Assembly (NCBI GenBank): GCA_964609625.1
Contig: CAZSRS010000007.1
Span: 83,334 to 147,333 of the forward strand
DNA from: G963674665 sp964609625
GTDB lineage: Bacteria; Desulfobacterota; Desulfovibrionia; Desulfovibrionales; Desulfovibrionaceae
DNA: 64,000 nucleotides
Direction: 5' to 3'
A program made the position numbers and the translations under genes. Position 1 is the stretch's first letter. Each line of letters begins with the position of its first letter. A model generated the notes under the pieces. It did no database searches. It saw only the letters and a program-made list of their open reading frames with translations, and was not told the origin of the DNA. Below, one piece after another: positions 42,556 to 50,334 of the stretch.

Positions 42556-43312
42556 GTCCGTCCTCTCCCGTGTCTTCGGGCCGGCCCTCGCCCTCGGCAA
42601 AGGCGACCAGTACGCGCTCTTCCAATCCGGCCATGTAACTGTCGATGTTCCAGTGGATCTTGTGATCCCCCAGGATACACTCCAGGCCGAATCCCAGCTC
42701 CGGCGCGTGTTCGAACTCCACACTGCGCAGTTGCTCCCAGCGTTGGCGCAACCCCTGACCGAGCCGCTCCCGCAGTTCCTCGCCGGGTGGAAAGCCCGTG
42801 CGCACCAGGGCCTTTTCCGGGGGAGCGAAGCCGTTCCGGGGCAGCTCGCGCAGGAGCCTTGCGGCCAAGCGCTCCTCCAGGGTGCCGTCCGCCAGATCGC
42901 CCAGGGCCTCGCGGCTGACCTGCATCACGGCGCGAGCGATGCGCGTGCGCAGGGCCGTGGCAAAGGCCGCCTGCTCGTCCTGCAACGAGCGGCGCCAAGC
43001 CCGACGCTGGACATCCACCTCGCCCCGCGCGCTCTGCATGGCCTGCTCCCGCCACTGTCTGGCCTGTTCCCGCGCCTCGTGCAGCACGGCCTCGCGCTGT
43101 TGCTCCAGGCCGGCGCGTGCCGCGGCCAGGGCATTCCGCTCGACCCTGGCCTGCTCCCTGGTTGTCTCGGCCTGCTCCAGGTCGCGGGCGATGCGCTCCT
43201 CCCGCTGCCGCATGGCGCGCACGATGGGTCCGTACAGGAACCGCTTGAGCAGCCAGACCAGCAGCAGGAAGTTGATGGCCTGGGCCACCACCGTGAACCA
43301 GTCGATGAGCAC
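42545..43312 (-). CDS. atpF: N-ATPase b subunit
   Basis: A 255-residue b subunit, longer than the usual 155-160. One N-terminal membrane helix (FTVVAQAINFLLLVWLLKRFLYGPI) is followed by a very long Arg/Glu/Ala-rich helix that dimerises into the stator stalk, then a C-terminal domain (KALVRTGFPPGEELRERLGQ ... LGFGLECILGDHKIHWNID) that resembles the delta or E-type stalk end. N-ATPases lack a separate delta gene, and this extended b subunit is thought to take its place. GTG start with GGAGG about 10 bases upstream, inside the end of atpE. Confidence 0.92.
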   Translation of the reverse strand: MLIDWFTVVAQAINFLLLVWLLKRFLYGPIVRAMRQREERIARDLEQAETTREQARVERNALAAARAGLEQQREAVLHEAREQARQWREQAMQSARGEVDVQRRAWRRSLQDEQAAFATALRTRIARAVMQVSREALGDLADGTLEERLAARLLRELPRNGFAPPEKALVRTGFPPGEELRERLGQGLRQRWEQLRSVEFEHAPELGFGLECILGDHKIHWNIDSYMAGLEERVLVAFAEGEGRPEDTGEDGHGS

Positions 43313-43315
43313 GGT

Positions 43316-43603
43316 CTACCCGCCTCCGTTGCCGGCCTGGGACAGGAAATAATTCCAGAAGGGGTTGGCGAAGAGCAGGATCATGGACACCACGAAGCAG
43401 TAGATGGCCGTGGATTCGATCATGGCCAGGCCCACGAACAGCGTCCGGGTGATGGTGTTGGTCTCGTCCGGCTGCTGCGCGATGGATTGCAGGGCCTGGG
43501 CCACGGCGCGCCCCTCTCCCAACGCCGGACCGATGGCGCCCAGTCCGATGCACAGGGCCGCGCTGAAGGCCGACACCGCGGCCACGAGTCCGAGATTGTC
43601 CAT
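43316..43603 (-). CDS. atpE: N-ATPase c subunit (rotor ring)
   Basis: A 95-residue hairpin of two membrane helices. Helix 2 has the ion-binding carboxylate Glu63 in MIESTAIY, with Ser64 and Thr65 as extra ligands. Helix 1 carries a second acidic residue, Glu30, in GPALGEGRAV, where sodium-dependent c subunits such as that of Ilyobacter have glutamine. A paired-carboxylate site is known for N-ATPase rings; both sodium and proton coupling have been discussed for them, so the ion cannot be stated from sequence. GGAGAG precedes the ATG. Confidence 0.95.
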   Translation of the reverse strand: MDNLGLVAAVSAFSAALCIGLGAIGPALGEGRAVAQALQSIAQQPDETNTITRTLFVGLAMIESTAIYCFVVSMILLFANPFWNYFLSQAGNGGG

Positions 43604-43606
43604 ACA

Positions 43607-44314
43607 TCACTCTCCTGTGTGTTGGCGTTGTAGTTCGTCCTGCGTTTCCATGCCCGCCGCTACGTACACTGCGGCCAGGATGAAGAAGATGTACGCCTGC
43701 ACCGCGCCGGTCAACAGACCGAGCAGACTCATGAGCACCGGTGCCACCAAGGGGGCGATGAGCAGCAGAATGGCGGCGATGGTCTGCCCGCTCATGAGGT
43801 TGCCGAACAGGCGCACTGCCAGGGCCAGGGTGCGGCTCAACTCGCCGATGATGTTGAAGGGCAGCATCATGAATGTCGGCTGACCGTAGTTTTTCAGGTA
43901 GCGCCATAGTCCGGCGTGCCGCACCCCCCACCAGGGCACGGCCAAAAACACCAGCAGGGCCAGAGCCGCGGTGGTGGAGAGCGAGGCCGTGGGTGCCTGG
44001 TATCCCGGTACGATGGCGAGCAGGTTGCAGACCCCGATGAACAGGCCCAAGGTGCCGAGAAAGGGCAGGAACCTGTCCGGTTCACGCTTGAGCACCTGGC
44101 GCAGCTGTTCGTGCAGAAAACCCACGGCGCTCTCCAGGAAATTCTGCAACAACGGCAGGGGGGCGTCCTTGTCCACGAAGGTTCGGAGTCGGCGCGTGGC
44201 CAGCCACGAGGCCAGCACCAGCACCAGCATCACCAGCCAGGTGAAGACGATGGTCGCGCTCAGCTTGAACGGGCCGATTTCGGCCAACACGATCCAGTCG
44301 GGGGTGATGTTCAT
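43607..44314 (-). CDS. atpB: N-ATPase a subunit
   Basis: A 235-residue membrane protein with five to six helices. The essential arginine opposite the c ring is in LALAVRLFGNLMSG; the helix GAVQAYIFFILAAVYVA follows. It forms the ion half-channels. I chose ATG 44314 because GGAGG is 9 bases before it; an ATG three codons earlier directly abuts that site. It lies between atpR (21-bp gap) and atpE. Confidence 0.95.
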   Translation of the reverse strand: MNITPDWIVLAEIGPFKLSATIVFTWLVMLVLVLASWLATRRLRTFVDKDAPLPLLQNFLESAVGFLHEQLRQVLKREPDRFLPFLGTLGLFIGVCNLLAIVPGYQAPTASLSTTAALALLVFLAVPWWGVRHAGLWRYLKNYGQPTFMMLPFNIIGELSRTLALAVRLFGNLMSGQTIAAILLLIAPLVAPVLMSLLGLLTGAVQAYIFFILAAVYVAAGMETQDELQRQHTGE

Positions 44315-44335
44315 GTCCCGCATCCTCCGGCCAGT

Positions 44336-44629
44336 TCACTCGCTCCCTAGGGTTCGGGGGCGCAGTCTACGCTTGAGGATCTCCCGCACCGCCAGCATCA
44401 TGGCCAGACATACCAGCATAGGGAGCAGCCCCAGCCGGGCCAGGGGCACGACGCAAGCCAGCAGCAGGGCCAGTCGCAGGGCCAGACTTCCCAGCCAGAG
44501 CAGGTGCGGATTGGTGCTGCGTGGCAGCCGGCGCACCGTGATCCACAGCCCTCCGAAGTAGAGCAGCCCCAGGAGCAGGCCCAAAAACAGACCCAGACCA
44601 GCCGAGAAGAGCATGGATGGCATCATCAT
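44336..44629 (-). CDS. atpR: N-ATPase small membrane protein AtpR
   Basis: A 97-residue protein with three hydrophobic helices (FSAGLGLFLGLLLGLLYFGG, LLWLGSLALRLALLLACVVP, LGLLPMLVCLAMMLAVREIL) and a basic tail. The polar Arg in LALRLALLL is the type of residue thought to touch the c ring in AtpR. AtpR is found only in N-ATPase operons, between atpQ and atpB, as here, so the operon type is clear. It overlaps the atpQ stop by 4 bp. Confidence 0.88.
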   Translation of the reverse strand: MMMPSMLFSAGLGLFLGLLLGLLYFGGLWITVRRLPRSTNPHLLWLGSLALRLALLLACVVPLARLGLLPMLVCLAMMLAVREILKRRLRPRTLGSE

Positions 44630-44970
44630 TCCTCGTGTTCCCTCTTGATCCGCTTCCTCTGGCGCTCCACCCAGAACCAGGCGTTGAGCAGGCCGCCCAC
44701 CAATCCGACGAGCAGCAGCATCAACGTCCAGGAGCGCTCCGAGGGCCAGGAGCTGTCGATCCAGATCCCCAGGAAGATGCCGGCCAGCGTGGGCACGGCA
44801 ACGGACCAGCCCACCACGCCGAAGGTGCCCAGGCCGAACCAGACGTCCTGTACGCCCTTGTCCCGCGCGCGAAGCTTGCGCTGCTCCCTGGCATGCACCT
44901 GACCGGGGAACTCGTTACGCTCCCCTGTTTTTGCAGCCTTGCCGGGTCCCGTGTGCTTTTCCTCGACCAT
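44626..44970 (-). CDS. atpQ: N-ATPase AtpQ (AtpI-like)
   Basis: A 114-residue protein, charged at both ends, with two membrane helices (VWFGLGTFGVVGWSVAVPTLAGIFLGIWID and LMLLLVGLVGGLLNAWFWV). It resembles AtpI, which helps in c-ring assembly and ion uptake in other F-ATPases. ATG 44970 is preferred (GGAG upstream); a TTG two codons earlier overlaps the atpC stop. Its position between atpC and atpR matches the N-ATPase gene order. Confidence 0.88.
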   Translation of the reverse strand: MVEEKHTGPGKAAKTGERNEFPGQVHAREQRKLRARDKGVQDVWFGLGTFGVVGWSVAVPTLAGIFLGIWIDSSWPSERSWTLMLLLVGLVGGLLNAWFWVERQRKRIKREHEE

Positions 44971-44972
44971 GC

Positions 44973-45350
44973 TCAAAACTCCACGAAACGGCGGACGAAA
45001 TCCGCCTCCAGCCGGGCCACGGCCGTTCTGGACTTACGCTCCAGTTCGGTCTGTGCCTCGAGCATCTCCCGCACCGCGAGTTCGAGGTTGCCCAGTTCGC
45101 CACGCACTGCCCTGGCCGTGGCGATGCGTACCTCCCGACCGCGTTTGACGAGCATACCCCTGTCCAGGGCCAGATACACTTCGTCGCTTCCTTCCTTGGG
45201 GGTGTAGGAGAACAACCCCGGCACCAGGGAGGTGGCGAAGTCGATGTGCCTGGGCAGGAGGGTGAAGGCGCCCATGGGTCCCTCGGCCTTGACCTTCGCG
45301 GCCTCGGCATCGAGAAAAACCTCCGTGGGCAGGGCGATTCTGAGCTGCAT
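44973..45350 (-). CDS. atpC: N-ATPase epsilon subunit
   Basis: A 125-residue epsilon subunit. The N-terminal beta-sandwich is readable as MQLRIALPTEVFLDAEAAKV, MGAFTLLPRHIDFATSLVPG and LFSYTPKEGSDEVYLALDRG; a C-terminal helical pair follows (LELAVREMLEAQTELERKSR). GAGGGACG precedes the ATG. In every N-ATPase operon I know of, atpD (beta) stands directly upstream; here a histidine phosphatase gene occupies that place, 118 bp away. Confidence 0.9.
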   Translation of the reverse strand: MQLRIALPTEVFLDAEAAKVKAEGPMGAFTLLPRHIDFATSLVPGLFSYTPKEGSDEVYLALDRGMLVKRGREVRIATARAVRGELGNLELAVREMLEAQTELERKSRTAVARLEADFVRRFVEF

Positions 45351-45468
45351 ACGCGTCCCTCGGCCTTGGGTTCGGGGGCACCTCCCGTGAGCATGCTCCA
45401 CTCTTGCCCAGCAAGGCCATAAGATCAAGTGAAAAAGGCGGGAAATACCAGGGAAGATGCAATGCCCG

Positions 45469-46107
45469 TCAGGACGCCGCGCCATGCAGAGGCGGATACG
45501 GCACATCCAGGTACGCGTCGCGGGCCACGACCTCCAGGACGCCGCCCCGAATCTTGACCAGCAGCAAACGCCCCCTGCGGACCGGCTCGGGACTGCCGGG
45601 CATGTAGTCGCAGCCCGTGATGCCGTAGTCCAGGGTACGCAGCACGCCGCGATGCGTGACCACCAGGATGCGCTCCCCGGCGTGGCGCGCGGCCGCATCC
45701 AGCAAGGCTTGGCGGATGCGCGTGTACATCTCGGTGCGGCTCTCGCCGTCTGGAGGACGGAATTCCCAGCCCGCACGCTCCAACCGGACCATGATCTCGA
45801 GGTCATCCTGTCGCAGCTCACGCAGTACGCAGCCCTGCCAGCGCCCCCAATGCTGTTCCCGCAGGCGCGGGTCCTGCTCGCGCGGGAGCTTCAGGCTCCG
45901 GTTGCACAACTCCGCCGTTTCCACGGCGCGGCCCAGGTCGCTGGAAAGGATGCGCTGGAAGCCCCAGGCGACCAGGGCGCGCCCCCATGCTTCGGCCTGC
46001 TCCCGGCCCACGTGCGTGAGCGCGGACTCGGCCTGCCCCTGGATGCGTTTGGCGCGGTTCCAAACGGTCTCGCCGTGACGCAGCAGGCAAAACAGCGTGT
46101 GCTTCAC
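45469..46107 (-). CDS. Histidine phosphatase family protein (phosphoglycerate mutase-like)
   Basis: A 212-residue protein of the cofactor-dependent PGM/phosphatase superfamily. The RHG motif with catalytic histidine is LLRHGETVWN, a second active-site histidine is in VVTHRGVLRTL, and ILSSDLGRAVETAE follows the fold. It probably removes phosphate from a small metabolite; the usual alpha-ribazole or phosphoserine phosphatases look alike. Its ATG overlaps the stop of the glycosyltransferase gene upstream (ATGA), so it belongs with the glycan cluster rather than with the ATPase. Confidence 0.9.
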   Translation of the reverse strand: MKHTLFCLLRHGETVWNRAKRIQGQAESALTHVGREQAEAWGRALVAWGFQRILSSDLGRAVETAELCNRSLKLPREQDPRLREQHWGRWQGCVLRELRQDDLEIMVRLERAGWEFRPPDGESRTEMYTRIRQALLDAAARHAGERILVVTHRGVLRTLDYGITGCDYMPGSPEPVRRGRLLLVKIRGGVLEVVARDAYLDVPYPPLHGAAS

Positions 46108-47225
46108 GGTCCCCTCCGCCCGCGCCGAACGTCCAAGAGCACCGACTCCATGGCCGCGTAGTTCCTGTGCAGATCGTGCTTCTCACGCACATGGCGGGCC
46201 GCCTCGCGCCCCATCTCCTGCCGTTGCTCCGAATCCGCGACGAGTTCGCCGATGCCCCCGGCAAAGGCCTCCAGGTCGAAGCTCGGCGTCACCAGGCCGC
46301 TGCGGCCATGGGCCACGTTGAACCTGCCCCCGGCGTGATCAAAGGCCACAACCGGCACGCCGCAGGATTGGGCCTCGATGAAGACCATGCCAACGGCCTC
46401 GTTGATGCCGGGAAAGGCGAAGACATCCGCCGCACTGTACACCGCGGGCAGCTCCTGCCGGGGCAGCAACCCCAGGAAGCGGACCCTGCCCGGACACTCC
46501 ACCTCGGCCAAACGTCGCAAGGCGTCACGCTCCGGGCCGTCACCGGCTATGATCAACTCCAGATCCGCCCCTTGCCTGAGGAGCAGGCCGCAGGCCTGGA
46601 TCACATAGCGCAGGCCCTCGGTCTTCACACCGGGGCGGAATACCGCCACGCTCAAGACCACCGGACGCTCCCCCACGTGCCACTCACGTCGCAACCGCTG
46701 CCGCGCCTGTTCGTCGCGCTGGAAATCCTCGGGAAACAGCCCCGGCGGCACCCAACTCACGCGCTCCTCGGGCAGCAGCAGCCGCACATCCTCGAGGTCC
46801 CACCACTCCTTGACAAAAACGTGCTCCGCCGCCAGCAAGGCGCGCCGGTTCAGCCAATAACCGGGGCGATAGCGCAGCCTCTTGCCGCGTACCGGAGCAT
46901 ACGAGCCGGAAAAAATGCAGTAGGGTATCCCGGCCGCGGCCGCCATGGGCCCGAGCACGTCCGGCGCCTTGTCGTAGGTGTGGTAGGTGAGCCACAGGTC
47001 GGGGCGCTGCCGACGTACAAAGGCCCGCGCCCTGGCCATGCTCCGCGCCAGGGCGGGCCAGCGCGCCGGCCGCCAGAAAAACCAGGTGGTCTCGAAATGC
47101 GGTGGATCAAGCAGTTCGTGCCCCCTGCCCTTGAGGTAGTCGTACAGACTGCGGGCGATCATCACGTCACCGGAAGGACGCGGATGCTCCAACGGCTTGA
47201 AAGGCGTGCAAAAGGCTATGCGCAT
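46104..47225 (-). CDS. Glycosyltransferase family 4
   Basis: A 373-residue GT-B enzyme. The N-terminal acceptor half includes an unusual FETTWFFWRPARWPALAR segment; the C-terminal donor half has VVLSVAVFRPGVKTEGL, ELIIAGDGPERDAL and the EX7E-like motif EAVGMVFIEAQSCGVPVVAFD, followed by the C-terminal RHVREKHDLHRNYA helix. It overlaps the phosphatase gene by 4 bp. It likely adds a hexose during surface polysaccharide, lipopolysaccharide or glycoprotein assembly. A strong hairpin and repeats lie upstream. Confidence 0.9.
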   Translation of the reverse strand: MRIAFCTPFKPLEHPRPSGDVMIARSLYDYLKGRGHELLDPPHFETTWFFWRPARWPALARSMARARAFVRRQRPDLWLTYHTYDKAPDVLGPMAAAAGIPYCIFSGSYAPVRGKRLRYRPGYWLNRRALLAAEHVFVKEWWDLEDVRLLLPEERVSWVPPGLFPEDFQRDEQARQRLRREWHVGERPVVLSVAVFRPGVKTEGLRYVIQACGLLLRQGADLELIIAGDGPERDALRRLAEVECPGRVRFLGLLPRQELPAVYSAADVFAFPGINEAVGMVFIEAQSCGVPVVAFDHAGGRFNVAHGRSGLVTPSFDLEAFAGGIGELVADSEQRQEMGREAARHVREKHDLHRNYAAMESVLLDVRRGRRGP

Positions 47226-47257
47226 GGCAGATAAATAACGTGTTGGAAAAAGGCTGC

Positions 47258-47319
47258 CCGGGGGAAAACTATTTGAAAAAAGTTTCCCCCCCGGACTTCT
47301 CTTTCAAAAACTTCTGGAA
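47258..47319. repeat. Hairpin plus 38-bp repeat, copy 1
   Basis: CCCGGGGGAAAACT pairs with AGTTTCCCCCCCGG across an A-rich loop (47258-47294), then the sequence runs on as ACTTCTCTTTCAAAAACTTC. From 47281 to 47319 it matches copy 2 at 47452-47490 at nearly every base. Confidence 0.7.
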
Positions 47320-47350
47320 GATTGGAGCACTGGAACGCGCCACAGGATGT

Positions 47351-47441
47351 GGCGGCCGCGAGCGTAAGCGCAGGCGAGACCGCGCTCTCGCCGGAGCGGT
47401 CAGCGCATGCCCCCACAGGACGTGGGGCGGGCGCGACATCT
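47351..47441 (+). repeat. Intergenic repeat, copy B
   Basis: About 90 bp closely matching 40761-40855 in the opposite orientation. It lies between the two copies of the 38-bp repeat. Confidence 0.75.
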
Positions 47442-47451
47442 GTCAGCCCAA

Positions 47452-47490
47452 AGTTTTCCCCCCGGACTCCTCTTTCAAAAACTTCTGGAA
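47452..47490. repeat. 38-bp repeat, copy 2
   Basis: Starts AGTTTTCCCCCCGGACTCCT and continues CTTTCAAAAACTTCTGGAA; differs from copy 1 by a few bases. Without the partner arm of copy 1 it cannot form the same hairpin. Confidence 0.7.
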
Positions 47491-47646
47491 CATTATGGCG
47501 ATGGAGGAAGCCACGGGAAGTGGCAAGACTACTCCCAACATTCCGCAGAGCGACAAAGCCCCGGAGGGGCGTACCCGAATAAAGCCCGGGCCAACGGGCC
47601 GGGTCTGACCGAAGCATTGGCCCCATCGTCATCGTCCTCCCTGTTT

Positions 47647-48945
47647 TCACGCGTCGGGCAGCAGGCCCTCGTGGCGGTAGACAGCAGCCAAGTCCTGGAT
47701 CAGCCTGGTGTTGTCGAACGTGGCCTGAACCTTTTCTCTGGCCTGGGGGATGACGCGACCGCGCAGGTCCCGGTCTTCGAGCATGCGGCGGATGGCCTGG
47801 GCCAGGGCCTGGGGCACGGCCTCGGGGTCGTCCGTCGGCACCAGCAGGCCCGTGCGTTCGTGCTCCACCAATTCAGGGATGCCCGAGACGTCCGTGGCCA
47901 CAACGGGCACGCCCATGGCCATGCTCTCGCCGATGACGTTGGGGATGCCGTCGCGGTCGCCGTCAGGGGCGATGCGACAGCCCATGACAAATAGATCGGC
48001 CCGGCGGTAGTGCTCCAGGACTTGCTCCTGGGGAATGACGCCAAGCAGGTTCACGCGGTCGGTAAGTTTCAGTTCCTGGAGCAGGCTCTGGAGCAGTTCC
48101 CGCTGTTCTCCGCCGCCGATGAGGGTGTAGCGGAAATCCAGGCCTTGGTCCCGCAGGATTGCCAGGGCCTGGAGCACACGCGGCAGACCCTTCTTCTCCA
48201 CGAAGCGCGCGACGGTGAGCAATTCATGGGGAGGCGCGGTTTCGATGCCCTGGGGGCGGCCGTTCATGGAGAACAGGGAGAGGTCGATGCCGTGGTACAC
48301 GCAGTGCACGTGCACGGGGCGATCGGAGGCCGAGGCAAGCTCCTGCAAGTGGCGTTGGTTGTAGCGGGTGCAGGTCACCACGAAACGCGCCATGGTCAGC
48401 TTGCGGGTCAGGGGCGCGGGATGTTGCGTGTAGATGTCCTTGGCGTGGGCCGTGAAGCTGAAGTCCACGCCGTGCAGCAGAGCCGCGTACATGGCCACGG
48501 AACTGGGCGTGTGCGCGAAATGGGCATGGAAGTGGGTGATGTCCGGGGTCTTGGGATCCGTGCGCACCAGGTGCACCAGGTACCCGGCCTGGAGAAAGTG
48601 CTTGAGCCAAGTGTGCTTCTTCGGGGCGTGGCGGAAGCGCGAGAGCAGCAGCCCCACACCGCGCAGATACCGCAGGGGCATGCGCAGGAAGAGCAAGAGG
48701 TTGCGCCGTAGCAGGGTCGGCAGACCCGTCAGGAGGTACTCGGGCAGATAGGTCACGCCGGCGCGGATGCGTTCGATGGAGGCATTGCTGAAGCGCTCCC
48801 TGGGGGGGCGCATGGAGAGGATGTGAATGCGGTAACCCTGCTCCTCCAGCAGCCTGATTTCGTTGGAGATGAAGGTCTCGGAAACCCTGGGGTACCCCTT
48901 GAGTACCATGCCCAGTGCCTTGGGTTTGGCCAAGGGACGGCTCAT
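47647..48945 (-). CDS. Glycosyltransferase family 4
   Basis: A 432-residue GT4 enzyme of the colanic-acid/exopolysaccharide transferase type. The N-terminal half begins VLKGYPRVSETFISNEIRLL, a common start in this subgroup, and contains HFHAHFAHTPSSVA and FTAHAKDIYT. The C-terminal half shows LLTVARFVEKKGLPRVLQAL, YTLIGGGEQRELL and the EX7E region DGIPNVIGESMAMGVPVVAT, with EHERTGLLVP. It overlaps the next upstream gene by 4 bp. It probably builds a surface polysaccharide. Confidence 0.93.
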   Translation of the reverse strand: MSRPLAKPKALGMVLKGYPRVSETFISNEIRLLEEQGYRIHILSMRPPRERFSNASIERIRAGVTYLPEYLLTGLPTLLRRNLLLFLRMPLRYLRGVGLLLSRFRHAPKKHTWLKHFLQAGYLVHLVRTDPKTPDITHFHAHFAHTPSSVAMYAALLHGVDFSFTAHAKDIYTQHPAPLTRKLTMARFVVTCTRYNQRHLQELASASDRPVHVHCVYHGIDLSLFSMNGRPQGIETAPPHELLTVARFVEKKGLPRVLQALAILRDQGLDFRYTLIGGGEQRELLQSLLQELKLTDRVNLLGVIPQEQVLEHYRRADLFVMGCRIAPDGDRDGIPNVIGESMAMGVPVVATDVSGIPELVEHERTGLLVPTDDPEAVPQALAQAIRRMLEDRDLRGRVIPQAREKVQATFDNTRLIQDLAAVYRHEGLLPDA

Positions 48946-50114
48946 TGCGCTTCCTTGCGAAAGGCCTCCAGCCGCGAGCGCATGACATCCAGCCCCGTCA
49001 TGGGGAATGACCGGATTCTTTTTTGTTGTTCCTCAGGATGATCGAGGAGATGCGTGATCTTATCGTGCAGTGCGGCCGGAGTGAGCTCACGCCAAGGGAT
49101 GAAATCCACCAGTCCCCGCGCCTTCATCATCTCGGCGCGGATGCGCTGCTCCATGCGTGGGTCCTCGCGGGGGATGATCAGGGAATTCTTTTGCAGGGAG
49201 AGCACCTCGCAAATGGTGTTGTAGCCGCCCATGCTGATGATCAAGTCTGCCTCGGCCAGCTTGCGTTCGATCTTTTTCATGAACGAGACCAGGGGTACGT
49301 TGCGTGCCCTGGCGCGTTCCACCAGTTCGTCGAGCTGGTCACGGGGGATGAACGGTCCGGTAATGACCAGGGAGCGGAAGGGCGAGGAGCCGTTCTGCTC
49401 CAGCATGCCAAGGAAGTTGTCCAGGACCGGGTAGCCGTCGCCGCCGCCGCCGGTGGTGACCACCACGAGCTTCTTGCGACCCTTGCCCTTGTCGAAATAT
49501 TTGCGTGGCGGTCTGGGCCTGGGGATGTAGCCGGTGTAGATGACCTTCCGGCTAATGCATTCGGGCATGGCGTATTCGACCACGGGGTCGTAGAGGTCCT
49601 TGTTCCCGTAGATCCAGATCTCGGAGTAGAGCTTGTCGAGCACTTCCACGAAGCGCTTCTGCTCCCATTCCTTGCGGGTGCTTTCGGCATCGTCTAGCAC
49701 GTCGCGTAGCCCGAGCACGATCTTGGTATTGGGGCGGTAGTCCCTGAACCACTCCAGGGTGGGCTTGAGTTCCCCCTTGAGTCCCATGGGAACCTTGTCC
49801 ACGATGAACAACTTGGGGTCGAAAGCCTTGGCCGTGGCCTCGATGATGCTCTGACGGATGTGCAAGGCGTGGTGCGCGTCGATGTTGATGGTGTGCGGTA
49901 CGTATATTGTGTTGGAGCGCTTGATCATGCCGGGTACACGCACGAAATCGATGCCCTCGGGGAACGAGAAGCGCCCCGCGATGGGGGACCCCGTAAGGAT
50001 GAGGATGTTCACGTTCTTGGCGATGAGGTGCGTGGCGATGGCCATGGTGCGGCGGATGTGCCCCAGACCGTAGGTGTCGTGGGAATACATCAGGATGTTG
50101 TAGGTGTCTGGCAT
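48942..50114 (-). CDS. GT28/MurG-like glycosyltransferase family protein
   Basis: A 390-residue protein. The N-terminal MYSHDTYGLGHIRRTMAIA glycine loop and the C-terminal ISMGGYNTICEVLSLQKNSLIIPR are typical of MurG-like GT-B enzymes, with TTGGGGDGYPVLDNFL in the middle. The acceptor is unknown. The ATG at 50114 is preferred; a GTG four codons earlier is in frame. Ribosome-binding signal is weak for either. It overlaps the GT4 gene downstream, and the radical SAM gene lies 220 bp upstream on the same strand. Confidence 0.85.
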   Translation of the reverse strand: MPDTYNILMYSHDTYGLGHIRRTMAIATHLIAKNVNILILTGSPIAGRFSFPEGIDFVRVPGMIKRSNTIYVPHTINIDAHHALHIRQSIIEATAKAFDPKLFIVDKVPMGLKGELKPTLEWFRDYRPNTKIVLGLRDVLDDAESTRKEWEQKRFVEVLDKLYSEIWIYGNKDLYDPVVEYAMPECISRKVIYTGYIPRPRPPRKYFDKGKGRKKLVVVTTGGGGDGYPVLDNFLGMLEQNGSSPFRSLVITGPFIPRDQLDELVERARARNVPLVSFMKKIERKLAEADLIISMGGYNTICEVLSLQKNSLIIPREDPRMEQRIRAEMMKARGLVDFIPWRELTPAALHDKITHLLDHPEEQQKRIRSFPMTGLDVMRSRLEAFRKEAQ

Positions 50115-50162
50115 GAAGGGGCTCACGGTTGCAATTCAGGACGCTAGTCCGGGTTGCGGCGG

Positions 50163-50190
50163 ATCGCTGTCAGGGGTATCGCTGTCAGGG
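50163..50190. repeat. Tandem 13-bp repeat
   Basis: ATCGCTGTCAGGG occurs at 50163-50175 and 50178-50190, a 15-bp period, in the 220-bp gap between the radical SAM and MurG-like genes. Confidence 0.45.
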
Positions 50191-50334
50191 AGCGTGGTGT
50201 CGGATCGGGGCTGCAACGGCGCAAGGAATTTTGGTTATAAGGTTTGCCGGGCAATGTCCAGGGCAAAGTCGTGTCGTGGGCAGCGGGCATTCCGTCCGTC
50301 CTGGTCTGCGGCAGAGTATGACGATGGGGGTTGT

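Larger units (their letters stand above)
47226..47646. other. Gene-free stretch rich in repeats and hairpins
   Basis: About 420 bp between two glycosyltransferase genes holds three repeat units (listed separately), two short hairpins of the type CCACAGGAYGTGG (47338-47354, 47411-47427), and no credible coding frame. Confidence 0.6.

Noticed and set aside
45351..45468. Remnant of atpD 3' end
   Set aside because: All three minus-strand frames were read; none resembles the beta subunit C-terminus.
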